NCBI GenBank assembly: GCA_014647935.1
Contig: BMQD01000023.1
Coordinates: 1-64,000 of the forward strand
DNA length: 64,000 bases
Reading direction: 5' to 3'
DNA from: Planomonospora parontospora
GTDB lineage: Bacteria > Actinomycetota > Actinomycetes > Streptosporangiales > Streptosporangiaceae
Part shown: positions 24,209 to 31,961 of the stretch, piece after piece
Layout of the letters: every line of letters starts with the position of its first letter
How positions within the stretch are numbered: position 1 is the first letter of the stretch
Notes under the pieces: generated by a model
What the model saw: only the letters and a program-made list of their open reading frames with translations
What the model was told of the DNA's origin: nothing
The model's database searches: none
Program-made: the position numbers and the translations under genes

Positions 24209-24288
24209 GGATCGGCGCTCAACGCGCGCACGGGGAAGGGCGCGCGGAGCAGCACCGCCCCGGCGCTAGGCCGGGACGGGTCGGGAGG

Positions 24289-25572
24289 TCAGTACGACGG
24301 AACGGGCTCCAGCAGCGGCTGCCAGGCCGGCAGCGTGGTGTGGAGGATGTAGCGGCTCGCGTCCAGGCTGTGGTCATCGACCTTCGTGGGCGCGTCGTCG
24401 CCCTTCTCGGCCTTGCGGTCGTCCCACGAGTAGGACCCGACCTCGCCGAGCCAGCCCGCGCAGGAGCGGTGGACCCGGAGCTGGTCGGCCGCCATGAGGT
24501 TGCTCATGGTGCGGATGCCGTCCAGCACGGAGTTGTCGCCGAGCTGTGGCAGGACCCCGTCGTGGGAGAGCTGCGTGACGAAGCTCGCCGCGCTGGGGTC
24601 GACGATCACGTACTCGGGCCGGACCCCGCGGGTTCCGACCCCGTAAGCGTCCGGGATGTTGTCGAGCCAGTCGACCAGCCGCTTGGAGTATTCGGCATCG
24701 GTGAGCTGACGCCGCTCCGCGCGGGAGTCCCACCGGAACTCCGACGCCAGATACAGGCGGCGCTGCCCCTCGTGGTCGGGGACGGACACGCCGGCCAGCA
24801 GCGCGGCGAACGGGTTGACCGTGCCGTAGTCGACGCCGACGCCGAGCCAGCGTTCCATCAACGGCAGCGAGTCGACCACGTGGCGGTCCGGGTCCCACAT
24901 GTCGAAGACCGCGCCCTCGGCCATGCACCACTCGCCGAGGACGTACCGGCGGTACCAGAGCCCGGAATACTCGGCCTTGAGGTTGGCGACGTAGACCGGG
25001 TCCAACGCGGGGTTGTCGTCCAAGACGAAGTGCCAGAACCGCAGGTCGAGCTCGCGGTGCCGCAGCAGGAACCGCTTGCGCAGCCAGTGGTTGGGAGCGT
25101 CGGGGTTGGTCGTGCAGAAAATCTTCGCGCCGGACACCGAGCAGCGGGCCAGGAGCTGGTCGAAGAACGTCTCCGGGATCAGCGTCGCCTCGTCCACGTA
25201 CGCACCCGCGCAGGTGAGGCCCCGCAGGCGGGACTCGGCGCGCACGTCGTTCGCGGAGATGATCTCCACGCGGCGGCCGAGGATGTTCGCCGTCGGGTTG
25301 CCGCGCGTGTGGAAGATGCGCCTGGCCACCGGCCCGGTCAGGCTCGGATCCATGAGCGGCTCGAAGACGTTGCGGCTGATGGTGTCGCCGGTCTTGCCGA
25401 CGATGACCAGGTGCCCGCCCCGGGGAGCGGTCACCACGTACATCAGCCACCGCAGCAGGGACGCGATGGTCTTGCCGGAGCGGACCGAGCCGGTCCAGAT
25501 GTTGATGCGGGCCGTGGACTCGGCGATGCTGCGCTCTTGGGCGGGCGAGAGTCGTACGACGCCCAGGCTCAC
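24289..25572 (-). CDS. terL: terminase large subunit
   Basis: The 427-residue product starts with a GTG that overlaps the small subunit stop. The Walker A-type loop is GSVRSGKT (28-35), Walker B is GAYVDEA (123-129), and a coupling motif TTNPD follows at 154-158. The nuclease half shows GVDYGT (Asp 248) and VDPSAAS (Asp 325), fitting the RNase H-like fold of PBSX/Terminase_3 enzymes. It cuts concatemeric DNA and pumps it through the portal. Confidence 0.93.
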   Translation of the reverse strand: MSLGVVRLSPAQERSIAESTARINIWTGSVRSGKTIASLLRWLMYVVTAPRGGHLVIVGKTGDTISRNVFEPLMDPSLTGPVARRIFHTRGNPTANILGRRVEIISANDVRAESRLRGLTCAGAYVDEATLIPETFFDQLLARCSVSGAKIFCTTNPDAPNHWLRKRFLLRHRELDLRFWHFVLDDNPALDPVYVANLKAEYSGLWYRRYVLGEWCMAEGAVFDMWDPDRHVVDSLPLMERWLGVGVDYGTVNPFAALLAGVSVPDHEGQRRLYLASEFRWDSRAERRQLTDAEYSKRLVDWLDNIPDAYGVGTRGVRPEYVIVDPSAASFVTQLSHDGVLPQLGDNSVLDGIRTMSNLMAADQLRVHRSCAGWLGEVGSYSWDDRKAEKGDDAPTKVDDHSLDASRYILHTTLPAWQPLLEPVPSY

Positions 25573-26048
25573 GTGCGCGTCTCCTCGACCTCGATCGCGT
25601 CGACCTCGACCGCGGGCGTGCCCTGGGTGAGGGCGCCCGGGTGGCGGGACTGCAGCTCGGAGAACAGGGTGCCGAGCAGGGAGACGAGGTCGCCGTCGCC
25701 GGAGCCGTTGCGGTTGATGAGGTCCAGGCCGAGCAGGCCGCAGCGGCGCTTGATGATGCGCTCGGCGGCTTCGACGGCCTTGACGTCACCGTCGAGCGCA
25801 GCGGGCCAGACCGAGGCCATGAGCCGGTCGAGGCGGTCGACCTCCAGCTTCAGCAGTTCCTCGGCGGACTCCTGCTCCTCCTTCATCGCCTTGGCCAGGG
25901 CCCGCTTGATGTCCTGGCAGACCGCGCTGCGGCTGGAGTAGCCGAGTTGTTTGGCGATGGTTTCGTAGTTGATTCCGGCCAGACGCATTTGAATGGCCTT
26001 TGCGCGACGTTCGGATACGGGGATGAGTTTCGCTGCACCGACACCCAT
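25569..26048 (-). CDS. terS: terminase small subunit
   Basis: The 159-residue product has an N-terminal helix-turn-helix (KAIQMRLAGINYETIAKQLG, with SSRSAVCQDIKRALAKAM), a central helical part with a VEAAERIIKRRCGLLGLD-like segment common to these subunits, and an acidic C-terminus. It recognises the packaging site and directs the large subunit, to which it is coupled by a GTGA overlap. It is the first gene of the late operon. Confidence 0.85.
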   Translation of the reverse strand: MGVGAAKLIPVSERRAKAIQMRLAGINYETIAKQLGYSSRSAVCQDIKRALAKAMKEEQESAEELLKLEVDRLDRLMASVWPAALDGDVKAVEAAERIIKRRCGLLGLDLINRNGSGDGDLVSLLGTLFSELQSRHPGALTQGTPAVEVDAIEVEETRT

Positions 26049-26090
26049 GAGGGATCCCCATTCAAGATCAACTAGCGTTCCCCAAGATCA

Positions 26091-26118
26091 TTGACATGCG
26101 CTACCCTGCACTTATGCA
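26091..26118 (+). promoter_or_regulatory. promoter TTGACA / TATGCA before the ASCH gene
   Basis: A perfect -35 TTGACA (26091-26096) is followed after 16 bases by TATGCA (26113-26118). The ATG at 26129 is about where transcription would start, so the message may be leaderless. The small terminase gene starts only 43 bases away on the other strand. Confidence 0.6.
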
Positions 26119-26128
26119 GCAAGCGAAA

Positions 26129-26590
26129 ATGATCACCGTTAAACAACCCTGGGCGTGGGCGATAATCCACGGCGACCCCGAAAAGCCCCACGGACGAAAG
26201 GACATCGAAAACCGGAGCTGGGACCCGAGATACACCGGGACCCTTCTCATCCACGCCGGGAAATCAACCGACCAGCGCGGCTACGACAAACTCGCCGAAC
26301 TCGGCATCCCCGCGCCGTACGACCTGGAGTTCGGCGTCATCCTCGGCAGCGTCGAGCTGGTCGACGTCGTGCGCGGCCACCCCTCACCCTGGGCGAACCC
26401 GCACACCCGCAACTGGGTGCTGACCGAACCGACGCCGGCCACGCGACTCCTCGAAGTACGCGGCAACCAGGGGCTTCTCGCGCCGCCGCCCGACTGGAGG
26501 CGGGCCTTCACCGACACCGACCCGGAAACGAAAACGATCTTCGATCTGCTCGCGTCACCGATCCGGGCGCCGAGGCACGTATTCAAATGA
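26129..26590 (+). CDS. ASCH-domain protein
   Basis: The start at 26129 gives 153 residues opening MITVKQPWAWAIIHGDPEKP, the classic ASCH opening. NRSWDPRYTGTLLIHAGK follows, and the region of FGVILGSVELVDVV completes the PUA-like barrel. ASCH domains bind RNA or modified nucleotides, and some are enzymes. Its 3' end overlaps the converging ATPase-acyltransferase gene by 36 bases. Upstream in-frame ATGs at 26096 and 26114 lie inside the promoter and are less likely. Confidence 0.8.
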   Translation: MITVKQPWAWAIIHGDPEKPHGRKDIENRSWDPRYTGTLLIHAGKSTDQRGYDKLAELGIPAPYDLEFGVILGSVELVDVVRGHPSPWANPHTRNWVLTEPTPATRLLEVRGNQGLLAPPPDWRRAFTDTDPETKTIFDLLASPIRAPRHVFK

Positions 26591-27634
26591 CACCGTCCCG
26601 AGACGGCGGGGATTCAACGTGTCGGCGTGCATGTGCTTCCACGAACTCGTCGTGCCGAGCGTTTTATCTTGCCCGACCATCCGCCACCTCGGCGACCGCG
26701 ACCGGTAAGCGATGAGCGCCGGATGGCTCATCACCGCACGGAGCCGGTACCCCTGCCCATAAAGGTGCTGCCCGACCCATTCAGTGAGCTTCCCACCGAT
26801 GGAAAGCCCTTGATAATCGGGCAGCACCACCGTGCGATGCGCCATTTTAATGGTCTTCGTTTTCGGATGCGGAAAATGCCGGTACGACGTGAACGCCACC
26901 AGTTCTCCATTGATGAACCCGCCGAAGCATTTCGCGGCCCGGTGCAGGCTGCCCGTCAGATAGTGATGACGTGCAAACAGGGGCCAGACAGCGCGGTCCA
27001 CCGGCCGGACCTCAAGCTGGAGCTGGGGCCGGGGTTGAACCTGCCTCCAGCGGAACTCGGAGGCCGCCACGTCCAGCACCCAATCCGGCTGCAGCCAGTC
27101 CAGCACGTCGTAGTGACAGGTCACCGCGACGAACTGCCGCCCGCGCCGCCGGACCGTCTTCGCCACCGCGTGCGAGGCGACCTGCCGGTCCACCACGGAC
27201 GTGAACTCGTCCACGACGACCAGGCCCTCGGCCTCGGCCAGCGCCCGCGCCATCGACGCGCGGAACGCCTCCCCGTTGCTCAGGGTCGCGTACGGCCGCA
27301 GCCACGCCGGCGGGCTGGACAGGCCGACCGCGCCGAGCAGCGCCACGATGTCCTTGATGGACATGCCGCGCGGGAAGTCGTCCACCAGCGCCCGATCCGT
27401 CCACGCCTGCTCCCCGGCGACCCGGCCCGGCCACAGATGCCGCGCCAGCGTCGACTTTCCGGCGCCGGACGGGCCGACCACCAGGCCGACGCTCCACGGC
27501 TTGTCCTCCACCGGCACGTCGATCGCCCACGAGCTGGTGAGCTTCTCCTCGATCGGCACATCGAACATGCCTTGCAACTGCAGGACCCTCGCGGATCGCT
27601 GCACCGGCGACGACAATGTGATCTCAGCGCGCAC
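26555..27634 (-). CDS. ABC-type ATPase fused to GNAT/Mom-like acyltransferase
   Basis: The GTG at 27634 gives 359 residues. Walker A GPSGAGKST (54-62), signature LSNGE (118-122), Walker B LVVVDE (138-143) and switch His (TCH, 172-174) make an intact ABC ATPase half. From about 206 a GNAT-type domain follows: HHYLTG, FGGFINGELVAFTSY (238-251), and an acyl-CoA pyrophosphate loop LPDYQGLSIGGKL (271-283). This is the architecture catalogued as COG2401 (ABC ATPase fused to acetyltransferase). The second half also resembles phage Mu Mom, which modifies adenine in DNA. A role in phage DNA base modification is inferred. Confidence 0.75.
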   Translation of the reverse strand: MRAEITLSSPVQRSARVLQLQGMFDVPIEEKLTSSWAIDVPVEDKPWSVGLVVGPSGAGKSTLARHLWPGRVAGEQAWTDRALVDDFPRGMSIKDIVALLGAVGLSSPPAWLRPYATLSNGEAFRASMARALAEAEGLVVVDEFTSVVDRQVASHAVAKTVRRRGRQFVAVTCHYDVLDWLQPDWVLDVAASEFRWRQVQPRPQLQLEVRPVDRAVWPLFARHHYLTGSLHRAAKCFGGFINGELVAFTSYRHFPHPKTKTIKMAHRTVVLPDYQGLSIGGKLTEWVGQHLYGQGYRLRAVMSHPALIAYRSRSPRWRMVGQDKTLGTTSSWKHMHADTLNPRRLGTVSFEYVPRRPDR

Positions 27635-27668
27635 GCGTTCGCCTGTCCTTTCCCCTATGAGGAGCCTG

Positions 27669-27920
27669 ATGACCAGCAGCAGCACGCCCGACCCGAGCGA
27701 GGACATCGCCGCGGCGTTCACCCGCTTGACCAAGTCGTTCGCTTCGGTGAGCCGGACCCTCGCTGCGCAGAACGCGATGGGCTGGGCCTACCAGGGCAAC
27801 CTCGCCCGCCTGGAGGAGGTCCTGGCCCGCATGGACGCCGAGCAGGTGCGCGGCCTCAGCGCGGCCGCCGCGTTGCTGGAGGGTGCCGCGGACGCCGAGC
27901 TGGCGCGGCGGACAGCGTAA
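27669..27920 (+). CDS. small helical protein, 83 aa
   Basis: The ATG at 27669 has GAGGAG 4 bases upstream. The product begins MTSSSTPDPSEDIAAAFTRL and is amphipathic and helical throughout, without membrane segments. It is divergent from the ATPase-acyltransferase gene with a 34-base gap, so they share a promoter region. The function is unknown. Confidence 0.6.
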   Translation: MTSSSTPDPSEDIAAAFTRLTKSFASVSRTLAAQNAMGWAYQGNLARLEEVLARMDAEQVRGLSAAAALLEGAADAELARRTA

Positions 27921-27923
27921 TCC

Positions 27924-28376
27924 TTATCTCTTCTTCGCAAGCGCCCAATGATGCGACAGACTCGGCCACCAGCTCGGATTCTCTCGAACTAGTTGCCTAA
28001 GTACGGGGCTATTTTCCATGTGAGTTGAGAAGGAGCTCCAGCTATACCAGGCGTCTCTACCTCGCAGCTTCTGCGCCGTCATCAATCCGTAGTCCAAAGT
28101 GTCGGCGAGCATGCGAGCGATGGTGAGAACTTCGCCCCGTCTGCGCCGCGATCTGGGACACGCCTTGTTCTCGTAGAAGTAGGCGTGCAGCCATGGCCGC
28201 TCAACGATCAGCTGTTCTACCTGGTGAAGCCGCTCGATTCCGCTCACGGCCAGTTCGGCCAGGCTTGCCTCATTGCTTATTTTGGTTTGAGTGGCAAGCT
28301 CACGAGTTTGTCTGGCAAGAAATAGGAATGATGCAATCACACCTACAGCACCGAGCGCCTGAACTACCAGCTCCAT
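27924..28376 (-). CDS. membrane-anchored accessory protein, 150 aa
   Basis: From the ATG at 28376 the product starts MELVVQALGAVGVIASFLFL, one N-terminal transmembrane helix, followed by a helical cytoplasmic part rich in Leu, Glu, Arg and Trp. GC is lower than around it, so it is another likely moron. This layout is common in actinobacterial proteins of unknown function. A start at 28448 is possible but would add a non-typical leader. Confidence 0.55.
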   Translation of the reverse strand: MELVVQALGAVGVIASFLFLARQTRELATQTKISNEASLAELAVSGIERLHQVEQLIVERPWLHAYFYENKACPRSRRRRGEVLTIARMLADTLDYGLMTAQKLRGRDAWYSWSSFSTHMENSPVLRQLVRENPSWWPSLSHHWALAKKR

Positions 28377-28466
28377 TGCCGCCCACCCGTCCCAGAGATC
28401 GACTATCGCTGTAGATAGAACGATCCGGATAGATGAGCAGTACAACACCGTGCGGTGACAAAGGCA

Positions 28467-28640
28467 TCACCACGCTCGATAGATGCTCTCTACCAGCTCT
28501 TCCTGCTTCAAGCCGAAGAACTCCGCAACGGTGAGCTTCGCCGTCTCCTCCGTCACCTCGATCGGCAGCACGGCAGGGACGACGTACCAGCGGTCCCGGG
28601 CGGGCAGCCGTACAACGGAAGGAGCGGGGGCGCTGGTCAC
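28467..28640 (-). CDS. small protein, 57 aa
   Basis: A GTG start at 28640 gives 57 residues: a proline/arginine-rich beginning, then IEVTEETAKLTVAEFFGLKQ and an EELVESIYRAW end. The second half reads as a clean amphipathic helix with good codon use. It lies 37 bases after the ParB-fold gene on the same strand. The function is unknown. Confidence 0.5.
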   Translation of the reverse strand: MTSAPAPSVVRLPARDRWYVVPAVLPIEVTEETAKLTVAEFFGLKQEELVESIYRAW

Positions 28641-28677
28641 GGTCCACCACCGTACCGGCCGCCGCGAGCACCCGATC

Positions 28678-29334
28678 TCACATCAGGGCCCGCACGTTCC
28701 AGCCCTCGTCGGTCAGCCGCTCCAGCAGCCCGGCCTGCTGCTCCTCGGTGTCGCAGGTGACGACGATGCCCCACACCGTCGCGCGTTCCTCGGTGGGCGC
28801 GTCCCCGGGCTCGGGCAGCTCCTCTTCCCGCTCCATGCCGCCGTCGTCGTCGGTGAAGCTCGGCGGAAGGTCTGCCGCCAGCGCCGCCTCCAGGTCCTCG
28901 AGGTCCGCCGCGCTGTAGCCGGTGGAGTCCAGCAGCCGCGCGTCGCTTTCCGCGATGCTGGCCAGCATCTCCGCGAGCACGTCGTCTTCCCAGCCGCCCC
29001 GCTCGGAGGTGCGGTTGTTCGCGATCAGGTACGCCTCCGCGTCCGCGTCCGAACGCGACGCCCAGCCCCGCACGATCGGCGCCATCCACGTGCCGTCGTC
29101 GGCGGACGTGACGCCCTCCGGCGGATCCGCGCCCTCGGCGGCCATCTCCTCCAGCACCTGGAGGCGGCCGTGGCCGACGACGAGCCGGCCGGTGCGTTCG
29201 TCCAGCTCGCCCGCGATGACGCAGCCGAACTCCTCGATGGAGAGGCGGATCCCAGCCAGGTCGTGGGCCTTGGCGTTGCGGACGGCTCGCGGGATGTCCG
29301 GCAGGCGGATGTGCTCGACGTAGCGGTTGGGCAC
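28678..29334 (-). CDS. ParB/Srx-fold domain protein
   Basis: This 218-residue product with a GTG start (RBS AGGAGA) has the ParB N-terminal fold: IRLPDIPRAVRNAKAHDLAG, VGHGRLQVLEEMAAEG in place of the ParB GxRR box, then a helical region with AYLIANNRTSERGGW. The C-terminal third is acidic. Such proteins are frequent near phage terminases and are often labelled ParB-like nuclease; the fold can bind nucleotides. It is not the partition ParB of this element, which is at 56121-57125. A regulatory or DNA-modification-linked role is possible. Confidence 0.7.
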   Translation of the reverse strand: MPNRYVEHIRLPDIPRAVRNAKAHDLAGIRLSIEEFGCVIAGELDERTGRLVVGHGRLQVLEEMAAEGADPPEGVTSADDGTWMAPIVRGWASRSDADAEAYLIANNRTSERGGWEDDVLAEMLASIAESDARLLDSTGYSAADLEDLEAALAADLPPSFTDDDGGMEREEELPEPGDAPTEERATVWGIVVTCDTEEQQAGLLERLTDEGWNVRALM

Positions 29335-29366
29335 GGCGTCTCCTGAAGTTCTCGAATCAAGTCTTT

Positions 29367-29389
29367 CTCTACCTAGGGGCTTGGTAGAG
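29367..29389. promoter_or_regulatory. inverted repeat operator before padR
   Basis: CTCTACC-N9-GGTAGAG lies 7 bases before the PadR start and between divergent genes. It overlaps the likely -10 (TAGAGT), so PadR autorepression is a natural reading. Confidence 0.5.
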
Positions 29390-29396
29390 TTAGATC

Positions 29397-29741
29397 ATGG
29401 CTAAGCAACCTGCGCCCCGGATGACGCTGCCCACGCAGCTCGTCTTACGGGCGTTCCTCGAAGACCCCACCCGGGAGATGTACGGCCTGGAGATCTGCCA
29501 GACGGCGGGACTAGCCAGCGGCACCATCCATCCGATCCTCGCCCGCTTCGAGGGGCTGGGGTGGCTCGAATCCCGTTGGGAAGAAAACGACCCTCACGAA
29601 CAAGGACGCCCTCGCCGTCGTTACTATCGCCTTACATCCGATGGTGCTCAGAGCGCACGGATCGCCATGGCTCAAGCTCGCACCAAGGTAAACGGACTGC
29701 TGACTGGATTGCGTCACGGGCTTAGTGGTAGCGGCGCATGA
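29397..29741 (+). CDS. PadR-family transcriptional regulator
   Basis: The 114-residue product contains the winged helix of the PadR family: VLRAFLEDPTREMYGLEICQ, then SGTIHPILARFEGLGWLESR and a wing GRPRRRYYRLTSDG. The start lies where transcription probably begins, so it is likely leaderless. The stop overlaps the start of the following membrane protein, a common PadR-membrane protein pairing in actinobacteria. It probably represses itself and its partner through the inverted repeat upstream. Confidence 0.85.
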   Translation: MAKQPAPRMTLPTQLVLRAFLEDPTREMYGLEICQTAGLASGTIHPILARFEGLGWLESRWEENDPHEQGRPRRRYYRLTSDGAQSARIAMAQARTKVNGLLTGLRHGLSGSGA

Positions 29742-30619
29742 ATGACGACATTGCTCATAGTCTTCCCTACGATCCTGATTATGTTCATGATCTTAATTTC
29801 CTTGAGGCCGTCCAGCTTGCCCATCGCCTGGCAATCGAGCTAAACCGCGAGATCACCCCCGACCTATGCCGAGGAATCGGTCATGTTCGCAGTCTCGCTC
29901 GTGGCCTCGTGGCTGATATTGACCATGACATCGACCTTGCTTTCAAAAACATTCACGAAGTCGACGTTTCTCTTCAGAGGCTCTTCCGCCTCAATCCAAC
30001 ATCTGACAGCAATCTCAACGTCCGGAGAAACTTCGCACGCGCTCGCGCCCGCTATCTTCTCCATCAAATCGTCTACACCCACAACCTCGCCAAGCCCGCA
30101 ATTCCAGCCATAAAGCATGAAGAGGGATATCAAGAAGCTGCAGCGGACGAGAGCGAGGCGTCCATTGATGTAGTTATCACGCCCCTAGCCGAAGGATTGA
30201 TCGGATTTGTAATTCGCATACTTCCTCGGAAGCACCAAACCCGATACATTGAAGAACTGCATGCCGAGCTCTGGGATCTAGCCGCAGCGAAAGCAACTCG
30301 TTCAATGCAGGTGCTGTACGCGGTGCAACAGCTCCGTCGAGTGTGGCAACTGCGTGGTGAACTACAGGCCCCAGGCTGGTGGTGCCCGGCCGACCGGCTG
30401 TATCAGGCGACGTGTTGGGTGCTGAAGTCACAGGCCCGGACGTGGGGATTGATCGGCATCATCACGGTCTTGGGGCTGCTTGACGTGGTGGTGCGGCAGG
30501 GACCGGGATCTGCGCTCTTCTCGCTTCCTGCTCTCGCCGCGTTCCACCTGGGCGTGGAGTGGGCACGGAAGCGCTTGGGTGTAACAGTCAAGGGCCGCGA
30601 AGGGTCCAAGGACGAGTAG
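29738..30619 (+). CDS. PadR-linked membrane protein, 293 aa
   Basis: ATGA overlap with padR shows translational coupling. The first 160 residues are helical and charged. A Trp-rich stretch follows, and two hydrophobic segments (WGLIGIITVLGLLDVVVR at about 235-252 and SALFSLPALAAFHLGV at about 258-274) place the C-terminus in the membrane. GC of the first half is low, which suggests transfer. It may relay an envelope signal or respond to PadR control; the function is unknown. Confidence 0.65.
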   Translation: MNDDIAHSLPYDPDYVHDLNFLEAVQLAHRLAIELNREITPDLCRGIGHVRSLARGLVADIDHDIDLAFKNIHEVDVSLQRLFRLNPTSDSNLNVRRNFARARARYLLHQIVYTHNLAKPAIPAIKHEEGYQEAAADESEASIDVVITPLAEGLIGFVIRILPRKHQTRYIEELHAELWDLAAAKATRSMQVLYAVQQLRRVWQLRGELQAPGWWCPADRLYQATCWVLKSQARTWGLIGIITVLGLLDVVVRQGPGSALFSLPALAAFHLGVEWARKRLGVTVKGREGSKDE

Positions 30620-30623
30620 CGGT

Positions 30624-30772
30624 TCAGGTCCTCCGCTCCTCGTTCAGGTGCTCGGCGAGCACGTCCGCGTATGCCTGCTGTTCCGTGCGGGTCAGCCGCG
30701 CATCGCGGCGCAGTGCCCGCCACAGCCAGAAGTCCTCAGCGTAGGCAGCGTGGTCGCTGGTGCGCCGTGGGT
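30624..30772 (-). other. continuation in another frame of the preceding gene
   Basis: In this frame the sequence reads HAAYAEDFWLWRALRRDARL and ends with LNEERRT, clearly protein-like, but there is no start codon upstream within the overlap. The simplest reading is that one base was gained or lost (or a +1 frameshift occurs) near 30740-30775, making one protein of about 158 residues. Confidence 0.45.
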
Positions 30773-31104
30773 GCTGGCTCGCCCAGCTCGGCGAGCTGGA
30801 CGTGCCGGTCCTTGGGGAGGGGGTCCACGACGACGAACGGCCCGTCGTACGGGCGGCCGATCTCCCAGACGGTGGGGTCGAGGTCGCCCTGCGGGGAGGG
30901 CCGGCTCCCGCTGCGGGAGCAGGCCACCCAGCGGGCCGACCAGCGGGGCGTGTCGACACCGTCGACGACCGGGCGATGCCCGAGCACGCGGCAGACCAGC
31001 AGCAGACGCGGGACGCCCAGCCACCACGAGAGGTCAACCAGCCGGCCCCGCGGCGCGGCCGGCACGTCGGGGTCGGCGAGGTTGTCGTGGGTGTGCCAGC
31101 GCAT
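30736..31104 (-). CDS. hypothetical protein, 122 aa, possibly frameshifted at its end
   Basis: The product starts MRWHTHDNLADPDVPAAPRG directly after the HTH gene stop and contains WWLGVPRLLLVCRVLGHRPV and WEIGRPYDGPFVVVDPLPKD. The last 12 codons look out of frame, and strong coding character continues in the +1 frame to 30624. No domain is recognised. It belongs to the early-left operon. Confidence 0.5.
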   Translation of the reverse strand: MRWHTHDNLADPDVPAAPRGRLVDLSWWLGVPRLLLVCRVLGHRPVVDGVDTPRWSARWVACSRSGSRPSPQGDLDPTVWEIGRPYDGPFVVVDPLPKDRHVQLAELGEPAPTAHQRPRCLR

Positions 31105-31386
31105 TTACGCCTCGGTCCTGGCCTCGTCCTGCGCCGAGGGCTCGTTGGTGGCCGCGACGAGCAGGTCGTCGAGGGAGCAGCCGAGGACCTGGGCGACGGC
31201 CGCGGCGGTGTTGAGGTTCGGGACGGAGCGGCCGACCTCGTAGGAGCGGATCGCCGGGACTCCGAGGCCGGACACCAGCGCGAGGAGTTCCCGGGGGACC
31301 CCGGCGGCGGTGCGCAGCTCGTGCAGGCGGGCCCCGGAGAAGACGCGGGCCTGGGCGAAGACGGGGAGGGACGGGATGGTCGTCAT
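31105..31386 (-). CDS. XRE-type helix-turn-helix protein, 93 aa
   Basis: Residues about 18-75 form a Cro/C1-type HTH (ARLHELRTAAGVPRELLALV, IRSYEVGRSVPNLNTAAAVA, VLGCSLDDLLVA). The C-terminus is acidic. It follows another HTH gene by 34 bases. It is likely a repressor or Cro-like regulator of the early-left region. Confidence 0.7.
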   Translation of the reverse strand: MTTIPSLPVFAQARVFSGARLHELRTAAGVPRELLALVSGLGVPAIRSYEVGRSVPNLNTAAAVAQVLGCSLDDLLVAATNEPSAQDEARTEA

Positions 31387-31420
31387 GGTGGTTCCTTGTG
31401 AGGGAGAAGGGATGGGGCGA

Positions 31421-31654
31421 TTACGGGCGGGGCTCGGTCAGGAGCGCGTCGAGGGTGGTCCCGAGGGCGGCCGCGATGCGGGACGCGACGTTGACCGAGA
31501 GGACGGTGTGCCCGTCGAGGTAGGCGTTCACGGTGCCGGTCGAGCGGTGGATGCGCTCGGCGAGCTGCTCGGTGGTGACGTCCGCGGTGAACATCGCGGA
31601 CGCCAGGGCGCAGCGGGAGAACACCGGGGCGGAGGTGATGACGGCGGTGGACAC
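31421..31654 (-). CDS. XRE-type helix-turn-helix protein, 77 aa
   Basis: The GTG at 31654 has AAGGAAGG upstream. The product holds one HTH: FTADVTTEQLAERIHRSTGT, NAYLDGHTVLSVNVASRIAA, and ALGTTLDALLTEPRP. It resembles its neighbour at 31105 in architecture. The frame extending to 32185 is a low-complexity shadow. Its upstream region of over 800 bases has no gene and may hold its control sites. Confidence 0.65.
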   Translation of the reverse strand: MSTAVITSAPVFSRCALASAMFTADVTTEQLAERIHRSTGTVNAYLDGHTVLSVNVASRIAAALGTTLDALLTEPRP

Positions 31655-31747
31655 GAGGGGTCCTTCCTTCGGAGGGGTACGGCCCGCGCCCGGATGGGGG
31701 CGGGTGGTGTTCGGCAGGTCCCGGGGCCTTGCGGGGTCGTCCCGGGC

Positions 31748-31763
31748 CTGCCGACGTTGAGGG
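31748..31763 (+). repeat. 16-base direct repeat, copy A
   Basis: CTGCCGACGTTGAGGG, identical to 31946-31961. Confidence 0.7.
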
Positions 31764-31945
31764 TGCCGGGTGAGGAGTTTCCCGGCGGGGAGTTGTCCCT
31801 GCTCAGGGGCAGGTGTCGCGCGGAAAGCGTGGTTTGGTATTCGCATTGGCGCGGCGCTAAATGCTTTCGTGTCAACGCGAAAGCGAATGCTTTGATCTGC
31901 TTGCGCTGCGGATCGCCAGGGGTGGAGGGCTCGGCGGGCCCCGGT

Positions 31946-31961
31946 CTGCCGACGTTGAGGG
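31946..31961 (+). repeat. 16-base direct repeat, copy B
   Basis: CTGCCGACGTTGAGGG, 198 bases from copy A, in the gap upstream of the tandem HTH genes. Confidence 0.7.

Noticed and set aside
28678-29334. ParB-fold gene as the partition ParB
   Set aside because: It has no ParA partner, lacks the second ParB box and HTH, and resembles the phage ParB/Srx-type proteins near terminases. The partition ParB is at 56121-57125.
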